From contig NZ_AOIT01000039.1 of NCBI RefSeq assembly GCF_000337475.1, positions 1 to 54,937 of the forward strand: a stretch of 54,937 nt of DNA. The letters run 5' to 3'. Each line of letters starts with the position of its first letter. The first letter of the stretch is position 1. A program made the translations under genes and the position numbers. Below the pieces are notes generated by a model, which saw only the letters and a program-made list of their open reading frames with translations, was not told the origin of the DNA and did no database searches. Positions 8,963 through 18,551 of the stretch are shown here, piece after piece. The DNA is from Natrinema limicola JCM 13563 (GTDB taxonomy: Archaea; Halobacteriota; Halobacteria; Halobacteriales; Natrialbaceae).

Positions 8963-9484
8963 ATGAGCGCGGAAGAACCTCAAGAACAAGAAGACGACGA
9001 AGATCTCCGTTACTTCGTCCGCATCGGGCAAACCGACCTCGATGGGACGAAGTCCGTCGAGCGCTCGCTCTCGGAGATGAACGGGATCGGTCGACGGACC
9101 GCCCGGCTCATCGCTGAGGAAGCGGGCGTCGACCGAACGGCGACGTTCGGCCGACTCGACGACGACGTCATCGACGAGGTCGTCGAGGTCGTCGAGAACT
9201 ACGCCAACGAAGTACCTGACTGGCTCAACAACCGCCAGTCGGACTTCTACACCGGCGAAACGACCCACGAGATCGGCAACGATCTTCAGTTGACTCGACA
9301 GCACGACATCAACCGGATGAAGATGATCGACTCCTACAAGGGCACTCGCCACAAGCGCGGCCAGAAGGTCCGCGGGCAGCGCACCAAGTCCACCGGTCGT
9401 ACGGAGGGCACCATCGGAGTCAACGTCGAAGAGATCCGCGAAGAACAGGCCGAAGAAGGCGGCGAAGAGGGTGAGGGCGAATAA
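8963..9484 (+). CDS. rps13: Ribosomal protein uS13
   Basis: Small-subunit head protein that contacts tRNA and the large subunit (bridge B1). The 173-residue archaeal form begins with an acidic haloarchaeal N-terminus and shows [17 protein letters not shown], the helix-hairpin-like [16 protein letters not shown], and the basic RNA-binding tail motif [19 protein letters not shown] near residues 125-143. The stop codon overlaps the S4 start by one base, so translation is likely coupled. Confidence 0.96.
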   Translation: MSAEEPQEQEDDEDLRYFVRIGQTDLDGTKSVERSLSEMNGIGRRTARLIAEEAGVDRTATFGRLDDDVIDEVVEVVENYANEVPDWLNNRQSDFYTGETTHEIGNDLQLTRQHDINRMKMIDSYKGTRHKRGQKVRGQRTKSTGRTEGTIGVNVEEIREEQAEEGGEEGEGE

Positions 9485-10005
9485 TGCCACTCGGCACCGA
9501 CACCAAGCAGTACGAGACGCCGAATCACCCCTACCAGGGTGAACGCATCGCCTCCGAACACTCCCTTGTCGACCGCTACGGCCTCAAGAACAAAGAAGAG
9601 CTCTGGCGTGCCCAGTCCGAGCTTCGCTCCTACCGGCGCGAGGCTCGTGACCTGCTCGGCCAGGCCCAAGGCGACGAAACCGTCATCCGCCGCTCCGAGG
9701 AGTTCCTCGGTCGGCTCAAGCGCGTTGGCATCCTCGACGAGACCGACGAACTCGGCGACGTCCTGTCGCTCGAGATCGAGGACGTCTTAGAGCGCCGACT
9801 GCAGACGGTCGTCTACCGATCCGGACTGGCGAACACGACCCAGCAGGCTCGGCAGTTCATCAGCCACGGTCACGTTGTGGTCGACGGCCAGCGCCACAGC
9901 GTCCCGTCCTACGTCGTCGACGTCGACGAGGAGGACCTGGTGGCCTTCGACGAGAACAGTCCGCTCGCGGACGAACTTCACCCCGAACGCGCGGAGGGTC
10001 AGTAA
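9484..10005 (+). CDS. rps4: Ribosomal protein uS4
   Basis: Primary 16S rRNA-binding assembly protein. The 173-residue archaeal version has the N-terminal [26 protein letters not shown] region, and an S4 RNA-binding domain around residues 103-155 ([28 protein letters not shown]). It starts within the stop codon of S13 and is followed 3 bp later by S11, in the standard archaeal order S13-S4-S11-RpoD. Confidence 0.96.
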   Translation: MPLGTDTKQYETPNHPYQGERIASEHSLVDRYGLKNKEELWRAQSELRSYRREARDLLGQAQGDETVIRRSEEFLGRLKRVGILDETDELGDVLSLEIEDVLERRLQTVVYRSGLANTTQQARQFISHGHVVVDGQRHSVPSYVVDVDEEDLVAFDENSPLADELHPERAEGQ

Positions 10006-10008
10006 ACC

Positions 10009-10398
10009 ATGAGCCAGGACGACGACAAGTGGGGCATCGCCCACGTGCACGCATCGTTTAACAACACCGTCATGACCGTGACCGACCTCACGGGCGCGGA
10101 GACGATCGCCAAGTCCTCCGGTGGGACGGCGGTCAAACAGAACCGCGACGAGGCGTCGCCGTACGCGGCCATGCAGATGGCCGAGTCCATCGCCGAAGAG
10201 GTCAAAGCGGCCGGCATCACGGGCCTGCACGTTCGCGTGCGTGGCCCCGGCGGCAACCTCCAGAAGTCCCCCGGTCCCGGCGCGCAGGCGACGATCCGCG
10301 CGCTCGCGCGCTCGGGCATCGAAATCGGGCGTATCGAGGACGTCACGCCGATCCCACACGACGGATCGCGCGCACCCAAAGGCAAGGGCGGCTACTAG
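10009..10398 (+). CDS. rps11: Ribosomal protein uS11
   Basis: Platform protein of the small subunit near the mRNA exit. The 129-residue sequence shows [19 protein letters not shown], the conserved [12 protein letters not shown] segment and the C-terminal [14 protein letters not shown] tail. ATG 10009 follows the S4 stop by 3 nt. Length and sequence are normal for the archaeal family. Confidence 0.96.
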   Translation: MSQDDDKWGIAHVHASFNNTVMTVTDLTGAETIAKSSGGTAVKQNRDEASPYAAMQMAESIAEEVKAAGITGLHVRVRGPGGNLQKSPGPGAQATIRALARSGIEIGRIEDVTPIPHDGSRAPKGKGGY

Positions 10399-10401
10399 AT
10401 C

Positions 10402-11151
10402 ATGACAGAGGAGTACGACGTCGAGTTCGTCGAACGCGAGGATCGTGAGGCACGATTCCTCGTTCGGGGCGTGACGCCCGCGTTCGCAAACGGCATTCGT
10501 CGCGCAATGGTCGCCGACGTCCCCACGATGGCGATCGACACCGTCCGGTTCGTCGAGAACTCGTCGGTGATGTTCGACGAGCAACTCGCCTTACGGCTCG
10601 GGCTCGTCCCGCTGACGACGCCACCTGTCGGCGAGTTCACCGAGGACGATACCGTCACGCTCTCGATCGACGTCGAAGGGCCGGCCACCGCCTACTCCGG
10701 CGATCTCGTCTCGAGCGACGAGCTCGTCCAGCCCGCGGATGAGAACATCCCGATCATCGAACTCAAAGACGACCAGCGCCTCGAGGCCGAGGCCGACGCC
10801 GTCTTAGACCGCGGGAAAGACCACGCCAAACACCAGGGCGGGGTCGCGGTCGGCTACCGACACCTCCAGCGCGTGGAGGTCGACGGTGATCTCCCCGAGT
10901 TCGAAGAACAGGAAAGCCGGATCATCCGCGGTGTGATCGAAGACGACGGCGAACTCGTTCCCACGAGCGAGTTCGATCACGACCTCTCGAACCGCTACCC
11001 GGACAAGCAGGTCCGGGTCGAGGACGTGCCCAACGCCTTCGTCTTCCACGTGGAGACGGACGGCTCCTTTACCGTCGAAGAGCTGGTCACGCGAGCCGCA
11101 GAGACGATCGCGATGCGCGCGACCGAACTCGAAGACGCAGTACAGCTATAG
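10402..11151 (+). CDS. rpoD: RNA polymerase subunit Rpo3 (RpoD)
   Basis: Archaeal homologue of bacterial alpha and eukaryotic Rpb3; forms the Rpo3-Rpo11 assembly platform of RNA polymerase. The 249-residue protein contains the alpha-motif segment [19 protein letters not shown] (about residues 29-47), the second half [11 protein letters not shown], and a C-terminal dimerisation region. No cysteine occurs anywhere in the protein, so the 4Fe-4S cluster carried by RpoD of several other archaea cannot be present here. Starts 3 nt after S11. Confidence 0.94.
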   Translation: MTEEYDVEFVEREDREARFLVRGVTPAFANGIRRAMVADVPTMAIDTVRFVENSSVMFDEQLALRLGLVPLTTPPVGEFTEDDTVTLSIDVEGPATAYSGDLVSSDELVQPADENIPIIELKDDQRLEAEADAVLDRGKDHAKHQGGVAVGYRHLQRVEVDGDLPEFEEQESRIIRGVIEDDGELVPTSEFDHDLSNRYPDKQVRVEDVPNAFVFHVETDGSFTVEELVTRAAETIAMRATELEDAVQL

Positions 11152-11280
11152 ATATGAACCGACGCCCCCGACCCGAACAGGACGCGCCGTTCGCCGACGC
11201 CGTGAGCGACGAGATCGGCGAGCGCTCGTCCACTGGAATCGAAAGGGGTTTGAAGGGGCGACGGATACGTGGAAGTGCGA
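11152..11280 (+). other. Spacer between rpoD and tRNA-Leu
   Basis: No convincing gene; an ATG at 11154 opens a short frame that runs through the tRNA and is not protein-like. The spacer presumably is processed away when the tRNA is released from the polycistronic transcript. Confidence 0.5.
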
Positions 11281-11365
11281 GCAGGGATAGCCAAGTCAGG
11301 CCAACGGCGCAGCGTTCAGGGCGCTGTCTCGTAGGAGTCCGCAGGTTCAAATCCTGCTCCCTGCA
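11281..11365 (+). tRNA. tRNA-Leu (anticodon CAG)
   Basis: Acceptor arms GCAGGGA (11281-11287) and TCCCTGC (11358-11364) pair fully, with discriminator A at 11365. Anticodon stem CAGCG/CGCTG encloses TTCAGGG, anticodon CAG at 11317-11319. A class II variable arm and a T loop with GGTTCAAATCC are present; CCA is not encoded. It lies inside the ribosomal-protein operon between rpoD and L18e, an arrangement known in other haloarchaea. Confidence 0.95.
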
Positions 11366-11441
11366 TCACTTCTCACGAATCGATTCCACCGTCGACGAGA
11401 CACAAGCGTGTGTCGTCGACGTGCCAACAGTTGCAGTATTT

Positions 11442-11446
11442 GGAGG
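11442..11446 (+). promoter_or_regulatory. Shine-Dalgarno site of L18e
   Basis: GGAGG lies 6 nt before the ATG at 11453 and decides that start over in-frame codons further upstream; a leadered start is expected because the gene follows a tRNA. Confidence 0.7.
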
Positions 11447-11452
11447 AAACCA

Positions 11453-11806
11453 ATGAGTAGCAAGACTAATCCGAGGCTCACCGATCTCATCGCCGAGCTG
11501 AAGTCGACGTCCCGCGAAGCGGACGCCGACGTCTGGCGAGACGTTGCGGATCGACTCGAGAAGCCCCGGCGCACCCACGCTGAGGTGAACCTGGGCCGCA
11601 TCGAGCGGTACGCACGCGAAGAAGAGACTGTCGTCGTTCCCGGCAAGGTGCTGGGTTCCGGCGCACTACAGAAAAACGTCACCGTCGCCGCCGTCAACTT
11701 CTCTTCGTCCGCAGAGACGAAGATCGAACAGGTCGGCGAACCGGTACCGCTCGAGCAAGCGCTCGAAGAGAACCCAGAAGGCTCCGACGTCCGGGTGATT
11801 CGATGA
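11453..11806 (+). CDS. rpl18e: Ribosomal protein eL18
   Basis: Archaeal/eukaryotic large-subunit protein. The 117-residue sequence shows [37 protein letters not shown] and the [12 protein letters not shown] segment characteristic of L18e. Start chosen at the ATG preceded by a strong GGAGG. Its last codons overlap L13 by the ATGA tetranucleotide. Confidence 0.95.
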   Translation: MSSKTNPRLTDLIAELKSTSREADADVWRDVADRLEKPRRTHAEVNLGRIERYAREEETVVVPGKVLGSGALQKNVTVAAVNFSSSAETKIEQVGEPVPLEQALEENPEGSDVRVIR

Positions 11807-12252
11807 GTCTCGCAGAGTTCGACGCCGATACCGTCGTCGACGCCAGTGACTGCATCCTCGGTCGCGTCGCCAGCGAAGTCGCCCAGCGCGCGCTGGACGG
11901 CGAACGCGTCGCGATCGTCAACGCCGAGGACGCTGTCATCACCGGCGACAAAGAAGACATCTTCGAGACGTACCGCACGCGACTACAGCTTGGCTCCGAC
12001 AGCGGGCCGTACTACCCGCGGCGACCGGACACGATCTTCAAGCGGTCCGTCCGCGGCATGCTGCCGTACAAGAAACCGCGCGGCCGCGAAGCGCTCGACA
12101 GCGTCCGCGTCTACGTCGGCAACCCCTACGAGACCGACGACGAGCGCGACTCGGAAGTGCTCGAGGGAACGTCGCTGGATCGCCTGTCGAACATCCGCTT
12201 CGTCCACCTACACGAAGTGTCCGAACAGTTAGGTGCTAACGTCACATGGTAA
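11803..12252 (+). CDS. rpl13: Ribosomal protein uL13
   Basis: Large-subunit assembly protein. The 149-residue protein has the N-terminal [19 protein letters not shown], the archaeal [30 protein letters not shown] core (quoted here only as its ends: PYYPRR and MLPYKKPRG) and a variable C-terminus ending in Trp. It overlaps L18e by 4 nt and S9 by 7 nt, pointing to coupled translation. Confidence 0.95.
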   Translation: MSLAEFDADTVVDASDCILGRVASEVAQRALDGERVAIVNAEDAVITGDKEDIFETYRTRLQLGSDSGPYYPRRPDTIFKRSVRGMLPYKKPRGREALDSVRVYVGNPYETDDERDSEVLEGTSLDRLSNIRFVHLHEVSEQLGANVTW

Positions 12253-12644
12253 CCAACACGAGTGGCAAGAAAAAGACGGCCGTCGCGCGAGCGACGGTCC
12301 ACGAGGGCGAGGGTCGCGTTCGAATCAACTCCCAGCCCGTCGAACTGGTCGAACCCGAGATGTCCCGGCTCAAGATGCTCGAGCCGTTCCGCATCGTCGG
12401 CGAGGACCTGCGTAGTGAGATGGACATCGACGTCCGCGTCGAGGGAGGCGGCATCAGCGGGCAGGCAGACGCCGTCCGCACCGCCATCGCACGCGGCATC
12501 GTCCAGCACACCAACGACGCCGAACTCCGCGACGCGTTCATGGAGTTCGACCGGTCGCTGCTGGTCAACGACGTTCGCCAGTCCGAACCCAAGAAATGGG
12601 GCGGCCCGGGCGCTCGGGCGCGCTACCAGAAGTCCTACCGCTAA
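12246..12644 (+). CDS. rps9: Ribosomal protein uS9
   Basis: Small-subunit protein whose C-terminal tail reaches the P-site tRNA. The 132-residue sequence shows [38 protein letters not shown] and the basic C-terminal [17 protein letters not shown], where the final Tyr-Arg contacts tRNA. Normal archaeal length. Confidence 0.95.
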   Translation: MVTNTSGKKKTAVARATVHEGEGRVRINSQPVELVEPEMSRLKMLEPFRIVGEDLRSEMDIDVRVEGGGISGQADAVRTAIARGIVQHTNDAELRDAFMEFDRSLLVNDVRQSEPKKWGGPGARARYQKSYR

Positions 12645-12656
12645 GGTGATCAACGC

Positions 12657-12851
12657 ATGATGGTACCGGTCCGGTGTTTCACCTGTGGTAACGTCGTCGG
12701 CGAACACTGGGAGGAGTTCGACGAACGAGCCAACGAGGGCGACGAGGACCCCGAAAAGGTCCTCGACGAGCTCGGCGTCGACCGCTACTGCTGTCGGCGG
12801 ATGCTCGTCAGTCACAAAGACCTGGTCGACATCGTCTCCCCGTACCAGTAA
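12657..12851 (+). CDS. rpoN: RNA polymerase subunit Rpo10 (RpoN)
   Basis: Small zinc-binding subunit homologous to Rpb10 that stabilises the Rpo3-Rpo11 platform. The 64-residue protein has the zinc site CFTCGN near the N-terminus and the vicinal YCCRRML cysteines. The start MMVPVRCF follows an extended ribosome-binding site AGGTGATC at 12644-12651 that overlaps the S9 stop; the second ATG at 12660 is the alternative. Confidence 0.95.
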   Translation: MMVPVRCFTCGNVVGEHWEEFDERANEGDEDPEKVLDELGVDRYCCRRMLVSHKDLVDIVSPYQ

Positions 12852-12853
12852 CA

Positions 12854-13039
12854 ATGCAACAACAACAGCACAACCGCTACGAGAAAGCACGCATCCTCGG
12901 CGCGCGAGCGCTGCAGGTCTCCTATGGCGCGCCGGTGTTGATCGAAACCGAGCAGACGGAACCGATCCTCATCGCTGCCGAGGAGTACGACGCTGGCGTG
13001 TTGCCGTTTACCGTCAAGCGGGGGTACGATCGTAAATGA
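12854..13039 (+). CDS. rpoK: RNA polymerase subunit Rpo6 (RpoK)
   Basis: Archaeal homologue of bacterial omega and eukaryotic Rpb6, which wraps the C-terminus of the largest subunit. The 61-residue protein shows [21 protein letters not shown] and a TVKRGYD end, the core of the family. A Gln-rich N-terminus precedes it. It starts 2 nt after rpoN and overlaps enolase by 4 nt. Confidence 0.94.
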   Translation: MQQQQHNRYEKARILGARALQVSYGAPVLIETEQTEPILIAAEEYDAGVLPFTVKRGYDRK

Positions 13040-14241
13040 CACTCATCACAGATATCCGACTGCGACGCATCCTCGACTCGCGAGGCAACCCGACGGTCGA
13101 AGCCGATGTCGTGACCGAAAGCGGCGGCTTCGGCCGCGCTGCAGCACCGAGCGGTGCCAGCACTGGCGAGTACGAAGCCGTCGAGCGGCCGCCGTCCGAG
13201 GCGATCGCTGCGGCTCGAGAACACGCCGTGCCGCGGCTCGTCGGCGAGGTTTACGCGGGCAACCAGCGTGACGTCGACGCCGCACTGCACGCTGCCGACG
13301 GTACCGACGACTTTTCGGAGATCGGTGCCAACAGCGCGGTCGCCATCTCGATGGCCGCCGCGAAGGCCGGTGCCGACGTGCTCGGTGCCCCGCTGTTCCA
13401 GCATCTCGGTGGGACGTTCCGCGGCAACAACTTCCCGATTCCGCTCGGTAACGTCGTTGGCGGTGGCGAACACGCTGCCGACGCAACCGACATTCAGGAG
13501 TTCTTGGCGGCACCCGTCGGCGCACCGAGCGTCGAAGACGCCGTCTTTGCCAACGCGGCCGTCCACGCTGCCGTCTCTGACCTGCTGTCCGAGCGCGGCG
13601 TCCCCTGTGGAAAGGGCGACGAGGGTGCGTGGGCACCGTCGATCGACGACGGTGACGCGTTCGAAATCGTCGACGAGGCGGTTTCGATGGTCGAAGACGA
13701 GGTCGGCTTCGAGATCAAATTCGGTCTCGACGTCGCCGGTGCGGAGCTGTACGACGCCGATTCCGGTACCTACGAGTACAGCGACGGGAGCCGCGACACC
13801 GACGAGCAGATCGCATACATCGCCGAGTTAGTCGAGGAGTACGACCTCGTCTACGTCGAGGACCCGCTCGACGAGGACGATTACGACGCCTTCGCAGACC
13901 TCACCGACGAAGTCGGCGATCAGACGCTGATCTGCGGTGACGACCTGTTCGTCACGAACACCGACCGTCTCGTCGAGGGCATCGATCGCGACGCGGCCAA
14001 CAGCATCCTGATCAAGCCAAACCAGATCGGAACGCTGACGGACGCCTTCGACGCGATCGAACTTGCAACCGAGAACGGCTACGACTCGGTCGTCTCTCAC
14101 CGGTCGGGCGAGACCGAAGACGCGACGATCGCACACCTCGCCGTCGCGACCGACGCCCCCTACATCAAGACGGGTGCCGTCGGCGGCGAGCGAACTGCAA
14201 AGCTAAACGAGCTCATTCGAATCGCAGACGACGCGACATGA
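13036..14241 (+). CDS. eno: Enolase
   Basis: Phosphopyruvate hydratase, interconverting 2-phosphoglycerate and PEP with Mg2+. The 401-residue protein begins [19 protein letters not shown], has the catalytic-region [10 protein letters not shown], the metal-site GDDLFVTNT, the catalytic Lys in [11 protein letters not shown], the SHRSGETED loop and the C-terminal [16 protein letters not shown]. It is embedded in the ribosomal/RNA-polymerase operon between rpoK and S2, as in other haloarchaea, and is joined to both by 4-nt overlaps. Confidence 0.96.
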   Translation: MTLITDIRLRRILDSRGNPTVEADVVTESGGFGRAAAPSGASTGEYEAVERPPSEAIAAAREHAVPRLVGEVYAGNQRDVDAALHAADGTDDFSEIGANSAVAISMAAAKAGADVLGAPLFQHLGGTFRGNNFPIPLGNVVGGGEHAADATDIQEFLAAPVGAPSVEDAVFANAAVHAAVSDLLSERGVPCGKGDEGAWAPSIDDGDAFEIVDEAVSMVEDEVGFEIKFGLDVAGAELYDADSGTYEYSDGSRDTDEQIAYIAELVEEYDLVYVEDPLDEDDYDAFADLTDEVGDQTLICGDDLFVTNTDRLVEGIDRDAANSILIKPNQIGTLTDAFDAIELATENGYDSVVSHRSGETEDATIAHLAVATDAPYIKTGAVGGERTAKLNELIRIADDAT

Positions 14242-15047
14242 CAGACAACGACGCAACCCAAGAAGGGCTCGACGCCGCCGAGGAGGAAATCGACGAGGAG
14301 CCAGCCGAAGGGGCTGGCCCCGCCGCCGAGGAGGACGTCGAGTCTGCAGCCGAACAGCCCGCCGACGCCGAGGGAGCCCCCGCGGCCGAGGCCGAAGAAG
14401 CCGACGACGCCGCCGAGGAAGAAGACGCCGGTCCGACCCTCGACGACGACGTCATGTCCGACGAGGAAGCGGACCTGCTGATCCCCGTCGAGGACTACCT
14501 CGGCGCTGGCGTCCACATCGGGACCCAGCAGAAGACCGCCGACATGGAGCGGTTCATCCACCGTGTCCGGACTGACGGTCTCTACGTGCTGGACGTCTCG
14601 AAGACCGACGGCCGGATCCGCACGGCCGCAGATTTCCTCGCCAACTACGACCCCGAACAGATCCTGGTCACGTCCTCGCGCCAGTACGGTCGCTTCCCGG
14701 CCGAGAAGTTCGCCGAGGCCGTCGGCGCTCGCGCCCGCACCGGTCGCTTCATCCCGGGTACGCTGACCAACCCGAAATACGACGGCTACATCGAGCCGGA
14801 CGTGCTCGTCGTCACAGACCCGATCGGCGACGCCCAGGCCGTCAAAGAGGCTATCACGGTCGGCATCCCGGTCATCGCGATGTGTGACTCGAACAACCAG
14901 GTCAGTAACGTCGACCTCGTCGTCCCGACGAACAACAAGGGTCGCAAGGCCCTCTCGGTCGTCTACTGGCTGCTCGCAAACGAGGTCCTCGACCGCCGCG
15001 GTGCCGAGCCGTCCTACTCGCTCGAGGACTTCGAGAGCACGGTCTAA
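14238..15047 (+). CDS. rps2: Ribosomal protein uS2
   Basis: Small-subunit protein joining late in assembly. The conserved domain starts near residue 75 ([19 protein letters not shown]) and includes [34 protein letters not shown] and [14 protein letters not shown]. About 70 N-terminal residues are an extremely acidic, Glu/Ala-rich tract, a haloarchaeal extension probably related to solubility at high salt. It ends the operon that begins at tRNA-Ser. Confidence 0.95.
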   Translation: MTDNDATQEGLDAAEEEIDEEPAEGAGPAAEEDVESAAEQPADAEGAPAAEAEEADDAAEEEDAGPTLDDDVMSDEEADLLIPVEDYLGAGVHIGTQQKTADMERFIHRVRTDGLYVLDVSKTDGRIRTAADFLANYDPEQILVTSSRQYGRFPAEKFAEAVGARARTGRFIPGTLTNPKYDGYIEPDVLVVTDPIGDAQAVKEAITVGIPVIAMCDSNNQVSNVDLVVPTNNKGRKALSVVYWLLANEVLDRRGAEPSYSLEDFESTV

Positions 15048-15225
15048 GGCGTTCGATATCGGCGCTGTTCGTTTTCTCGCCGCTGTGCAGTCCTTTGGAA
15101 GCGACAGCGATCGCGCTCCGATCGGACAACGGACCCCGATAAAGCGACCTGTTTTGCTGACACACGCGCCGTCAACTGCCACACACCCACAAGGTTTACT
15201 ACAGCATGGCCGAATCAACGCCAGT

Positions 15226-15642
15226 ATGGTCAGTTCACCGTCTCGAACGCAAGCGGACGCGACCCGCCGATGGGATCGCGTGTTCGCCGTCCTTTCCGCT
15301 GAACCGCGGCGGCGGATCGTCGACGAACTCATCGACGTTCCTGCAGGCGAATCGATCCCACTCCCGGAAGCGGTGGCGGACAGGAGCGCTTCGAGTGCGG
15401 CCGACCGAGTGCGGCTCCAATTGTGCCACCACCATCTCCCACTGCTGGAAGCGGAGGGTGTCGTCCACTGGGAATCCGATCCGTTACGCGCGTATCGTGG
15501 CCCCGATTTCGAGGAGGTGAGTGTCGTTCTCGAAAGCCTCCATGCAAACGCCACGGAAATTCCTGACCGACTGGTCATCGGCTGTGACTCGCTCGAGCCG
15601 GAGCGAGCGGGCGACCATTCAGGTCCCGGCGGCAACGAGTGA
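15226..15642 (+). CDS. Haloarchaeal winged-helix regulator (DUF7344-type)
   Basis: A 138-residue predicted DNA-binding protein. The segment WDRVFAVLSAEPRRRIVDEL, followed later by LQLCHHHLPLLEAEGVVHWES, follows the pattern LSx-PRRRIV ... HxHLPxLExxG of a large haloarchaeal family of one-domain winged-helix proteins, which usually act as small regulators of unknown target. ATG at 15226 begins MVSSPSRTQA; a TTTACT TATA-like sequence lies about 30 nt upstream. It faces the ThiR-type gene convergently. Confidence 0.75.
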   Translation: MVSSPSRTQADATRRWDRVFAVLSAEPRRRIVDELIDVPAGESIPLPEAVADRSASSAADRVRLQLCHHHLPLLEAEGVVHWESDPLRAYRGPDFEEVSVVLESLHANATEIPDRLVIGCDSLEPERAGDHSGPGGNE

Positions 15643-15690
15643 GCCAGACCCGAAATCGACGGTGAACGATAGTAGCCACTGACAGTCACT

Positions 15691-15729
15691 ACACACCTGA
15701 TCGCACGACAGCTGTGCGATCAGTGTGTG
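15691..15729. terminator. Inverted repeat between convergent genes
   Basis: CTGATCGCAC (15697-15706) and GTGCGATCAG (15714-15723) form a perfect 10-bp stem with a 7-nt loop, extended after a one-base bulge by CACAC/GTGTG. It lies between two convergent genes and is followed by a T-rich run on the plus strand (TTTCAGTTGTTCC), so a bidirectional transcription stop is the simplest reading. Confidence 0.5.
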
Positions 15730-15759
15730 AATCGTTTCAGTTGTTCCTATAGCGGTTTC

Positions 15760-16683
15760 TCACGACGAGTTGTCCTCGAGCAGCCGCGCGACCAGCTCGG
15801 CGGCGTCGACAGCCGTCGCGCCGAAGACGTAGGTCGCGGGTTCAATCCCGAACGCGCCGCGGTGGTAGGCGACGCGGGGGACCGTCCCGCGGTCCTCGAA
15901 CCGCTGTCTGAGATGTTCGCTGCGATCCTCGTAGTCCGCGTCGAACTCGAGTGGCTCGATTCCCAGTTCTGTGGCGGCCGCGAGCAGATCGTCGTCAGTG
16001 GCGACGTTGGTTGCGCCGCGGATGCTCGAGTCGACCGTGTTGGCGGCGATGATCGCCGTCGCAACGTGTTTCGAGGCCCCGAACTCGGGGTTGGCCGGGA
16101 TCTCGATTCGACCGCCCATGGCATAGATTCGGCCCGGAATCGCGGCGACGTCTGTCTCGTCGCTGGGATCAGGGAGACTCATGCCGACGTTCGTGCCGAC
16201 GTTCGGAATCGAGTCGGCCATGCTGGGAATCGAAGCGAGTGTCCGCGCGGCAGTGCGGACGTTCGAGAGCACGTCGCGTTCGGCACGCACGTCGGGATCG
16301 AGCCCCCGAACGCAGAGATCACAGCCTAGTCCCTGTAACTCCGGCATCGCTTCCTCGTGGAGTTCACAGATCGGGCCGCGATCCTCGAGGGTGCGGATCA
16401 ACGCGAGGAGTTCGGCGAGCGCGTCGTAGCCGTCCAGTTCGCCGCTTGCGATGCCATCGGCGATCCGGTCGACAGTTGTGACGGTTTCGGGGTCGTCACG
16501 AAAACGGTCATCGCCGCCACCCTCGCCGCCGACGTACTTGCTGACTGCGGCCTGGGTCACGCCGAGTTCGGCGGCGATTTCCTTCTGGGTCAGCCCACGG
16601 TCGGCGAGTCGAGTGGCCAACATTGCCCGCACGGTCGGCAGGAATCGATCGACGACGAGTTCGCTCGGCAAGACGAGTGTCAT
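15760..16683 (-). CDS. thiR: HTH-ThiN thiamine regulator (ThiR-type)
   Basis: A 307-residue fusion of an N-terminal helix-turn-helix (about residues 20-55, LADRGLTQKEIAAELGVTQAAVSKYV) and a C-terminal ThiN-like domain (about 135-300, with PNVGTNVGMSLP, AIPGRIYAMGGRIEIP, GASKHVATAI). ThiN is a thiamine-phosphate synthase domain in enzymes; HTH-ThiN proteins have been described as archaeal repressors of thiamine genes that sense thiamine phosphate. Regulation rather than catalysis is inferred from the HTH. A Cys pair CDLCVRG near residue 105 lies between the domains. Start at 16683 is 23 nt from a TATA element, giving a leaderless mRNA. Confidence 0.85.
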   Translation of the reverse strand: MTLVLPSELVVDRFLPTVRAMLATRLADRGLTQKEIAAELGVTQAAVSKYVGGEGGGDDRFRDDPETVTTVDRIADGIASGELDGYDALAELLALIRTLEDRGPICELHEEAMPELQGLGCDLCVRGLDPDVRAERDVLSNVRTAARTLASIPSMADSIPNVGTNVGMSLPDPSDETDVAAIPGRIYAMGGRIEIPANPEFGASKHVATAIIAANTVDSSIRGATNVATDDDLLAAATELGIEPLEFDADYEDRSEHLRQRFEDRGTVPRVAYHRGAFGIEPATYVFGATAVDAAELVARLLEDNSS

Positions 16684-16705
16684 ACGACCGTCGTGCGGGC
16701 CCAGC

Positions 16706-16713
16706 GTTATAAC
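16706..16713 (-). promoter_or_regulatory. TATA element of thiR
   Basis: GTTATAAC, symmetric, located 23 nt from the start codon of the HTH-ThiN gene; consistent with a leaderless transcript. Confidence 0.55.
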
Positions 16714-16768
16714 TCCGCCTGCGTTCCGTCGGTACCGCGACGACTGCGAGCACCAAGACAAAGATAGG

Positions 16769-16774
16769 TATTAA
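16769..16774 (+). promoter_or_regulatory. TATA element of mvk
   Basis: TATTAA lies 25 nt before the mevalonate kinase ATG and is divergent from the thiR promoter, 55 bp apart. Confidence 0.5.
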
Positions 16775-16798
16775 CCGTCGTCGTGCGAACGGCCGGGC

Positions 16799-17785
16799 AT
16801 GACACTCTCGAGCGCTCCCGGCAAGGTATATTTGTTCGGGGAGCACGCGGTCGTCTACGGCGAGCCCGCCGTCCCGTGTGCGATCGAGCGGCGAGCGCGG
16901 GTGGAAGTACAGCGACGCGACGACGAAAAGCTCCGCGTTCACGCCGAAGACCTCAGTCTAAATGGCTTTACCGTCGAGTACGACGGCACGCCGGGGAACG
17001 GCCCGGACGTCGACGTCTCGGAGTCGCTGATCAGCGCTGCGATGGGCTACGTCGATGAGGCAATCGCGCAGGTTCGCGACGTGACCGGCGAGGACGATGT
17101 CGGCTTCGACGTGACGATCGAAAGCGACATTCCGCTGGGCGCGGGCCTTGGCTCCTCGGCAGCGGTCGTCGTCGCAGCCATCGACGCTGCCGCACGCGAA
17201 CTCGGTGTCACGCTCGAGCCCGACGACCTCGCCGAGCGGGCCTACCAGACCGAATACCAGGTACAGGACGGACAGGCCTCCCGGGCAGACACCTTCTGTT
17301 CGGCGACCGGCGGCGCGGTCCGCGTCGAGGGCGACGACTGTCGGTCGCTCGAGGCCCCCGATCTGCCGATCGTGATCGGGTTCGACGGCGGCGCGGGCGA
17401 TACCGGCCAGCTGGTCGCGGGCGTGCGCGACCTGCGCGAAGAGTACGACTTTGCGGCAGACACGGTCGAAGCGATCGGCGACATCGTTCGCAACGGCGAA
17501 CAGGCGCTGGCCGACGGCGACATCGCGGAACTCGGCCGGCTCATGGACTTCAATCACGGCCTGTTGTCGGCGCTTGGCGTCTCTTCGCGGTCGCTGGATA
17601 CGATGGTCTGGGCGGCCCGCGACGCGGGCGCACACGGCGCAAAGCTCACTGGTGCCGGCGGCGGTGGCTGTATCGTCGCGCTGGACCCGACGCCCGAAAC
17701 CGAGACGGCACTCTCCTTTACGCCGGGCTGTGAGGACACCTTCCGCGCCGAACTCGCCGAGGACGGGGTGAAGCGACTCGAATGA
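16799..17785 (+). CDS. mvk: Mevalonate kinase
   Basis: Phosphorylates mevalonate with ATP in the archaeal isoprenoid pathway. The 328-residue GHMP-kinase has motif 1 APGKVYLFGEHAVVYG at the N-terminus, motif 2 PLGAGLGSSAAVVVA (about residues 110-124) and motif 3 KLTGAGGGGCIVAL near residue 281. The stop overlaps the ipk start by 4 nt, so the two consecutive pathway kinases of the modified mevalonate route are translationally coupled. Confidence 0.95.
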   Translation: MTLSSAPGKVYLFGEHAVVYGEPAVPCAIERRARVEVQRRDDEKLRVHAEDLSLNGFTVEYDGTPGNGPDVDVSESLISAAMGYVDEAIAQVRDVTGEDDVGFDVTIESDIPLGAGLGSSAAVVVAAIDAAARELGVTLEPDDLAERAYQTEYQVQDGQASRADTFCSATGGAVRVEGDDCRSLEAPDLPIVIGFDGGAGDTGQLVAGVRDLREEYDFAADTVEAIGDIVRNGEQALADGDIAELGRLMDFNHGLLSALGVSSRSLDTMVWAARDAGAHGAKLTGAGGGGCIVALDPTPETETALSFTPGCEDTFRAELAEDGVKRLE

Positions 17786-18522
17786 TCGTCCTGAAACTCG
17801 GCGGCAGCGTCATCACCGAGAAGGACCGCCCGGAAACGCTCGACGGCGACGCACTCGAGCGGGCTGCCGACGCGATCGCAGCGGCACTCGAGGCGGGACT
17901 CGAGGATCTCGTCATCGTCCACGGCGGCGGGAGTTTCGGCCACCACAACGCCAGCGAACACGGCGTCAGCACGACCGCGGGAACCCACGACGCGGACGCA
18001 GCGCTTGCCATCCACGGCGCGATGAAGACGTTAAATCAGTTCGTCCTGCGTCGACTGCTCGAGCGCGACGTGCAGGCAGTGCCGGTCCATCCGTTTTCAG
18101 CGGCCCACCGTGATCGTGATGGGACGCTCGAGCTCCCGACCGGACAGGTCGAAACGATGCTCGACGAGGGATTCGTCCCCGTCCTCCACGGTGACGTGAT
18201 CGCCCACGCGGGCTCGGGTGCGACGATCGTCAGCGGCGACGAACTCGTGGCCGAACTCGCTGCGGATCTCGACGCCGATCGAATCGGGCTCTGTTCGACG
18301 GTTCCCGGCGTGTTAGACGACGCAGACGCCGTTATCGACCGGATCGACGACTTCGACGCCGTCGCCGACGTTCTCGGGGCTAGCGAGGCTACCGACGTGA
18401 CCGGCGGCATGGCCGGCAAAGTTCGGACGTTGCTGGCACTCGAGGCAGAAGCGTCGATCTTCGGACTCGAGGCGCTGGCTGCGTTCCTTGCGGGCGAGAA
18501 TCCAGGGACGACGATCGACTGA
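17782..18522 (+). CDS. ipk: Isopentenyl phosphate kinase
   Basis: Amino-acid-kinase-fold enzyme converting isopentenyl phosphate to isopentenyl diphosphate, the last kinase of the archaeal mevalonate variant. The 246-residue protein shows LKLGGSVITEKD (phosphate-binding), HGGGSFGHHNA with the catalytic His typical of IPK, VPVLHGDVI and DVTGGMAGKV. It is coupled to mvk. In many archaea ipk is followed by fni and RNase J; here a potassium-transport block intervenes. Confidence 0.94.
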   Translation: MIVLKLGGSVITEKDRPETLDGDALERAADAIAAALEAGLEDLVIVHGGGSFGHHNASEHGVSTTAGTHDADAALAIHGAMKTLNQFVLRRLLERDVQAVPVHPFSAAHRDRDGTLELPTGQVETMLDEGFVPVLHGDVIAHAGSGATIVSGDELVAELAADLDADRIGLCSTVPGVLDDADAVIDRIDDFDAVADVLGASEATDVTGGMAGKVRTLLALEAEASIFGLEALAAFLAGENPGTTID

Positions 18523-18551
18523 CAACAGCAGCGGAGCCGAGATGACTGTTT

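Noticed and set aside
11154-11456. Protein gene after rpoD
   Set aside because: The frame runs across tRNA-Leu and has no protein-like segment.
15226-15642. Extension of the regulator to 14884
   Set aside because: The longer frame overlaps the end of S2 and gives a low-complexity Thr/Ser/Arg N-terminus; the ATG at 15226 matches the family start.
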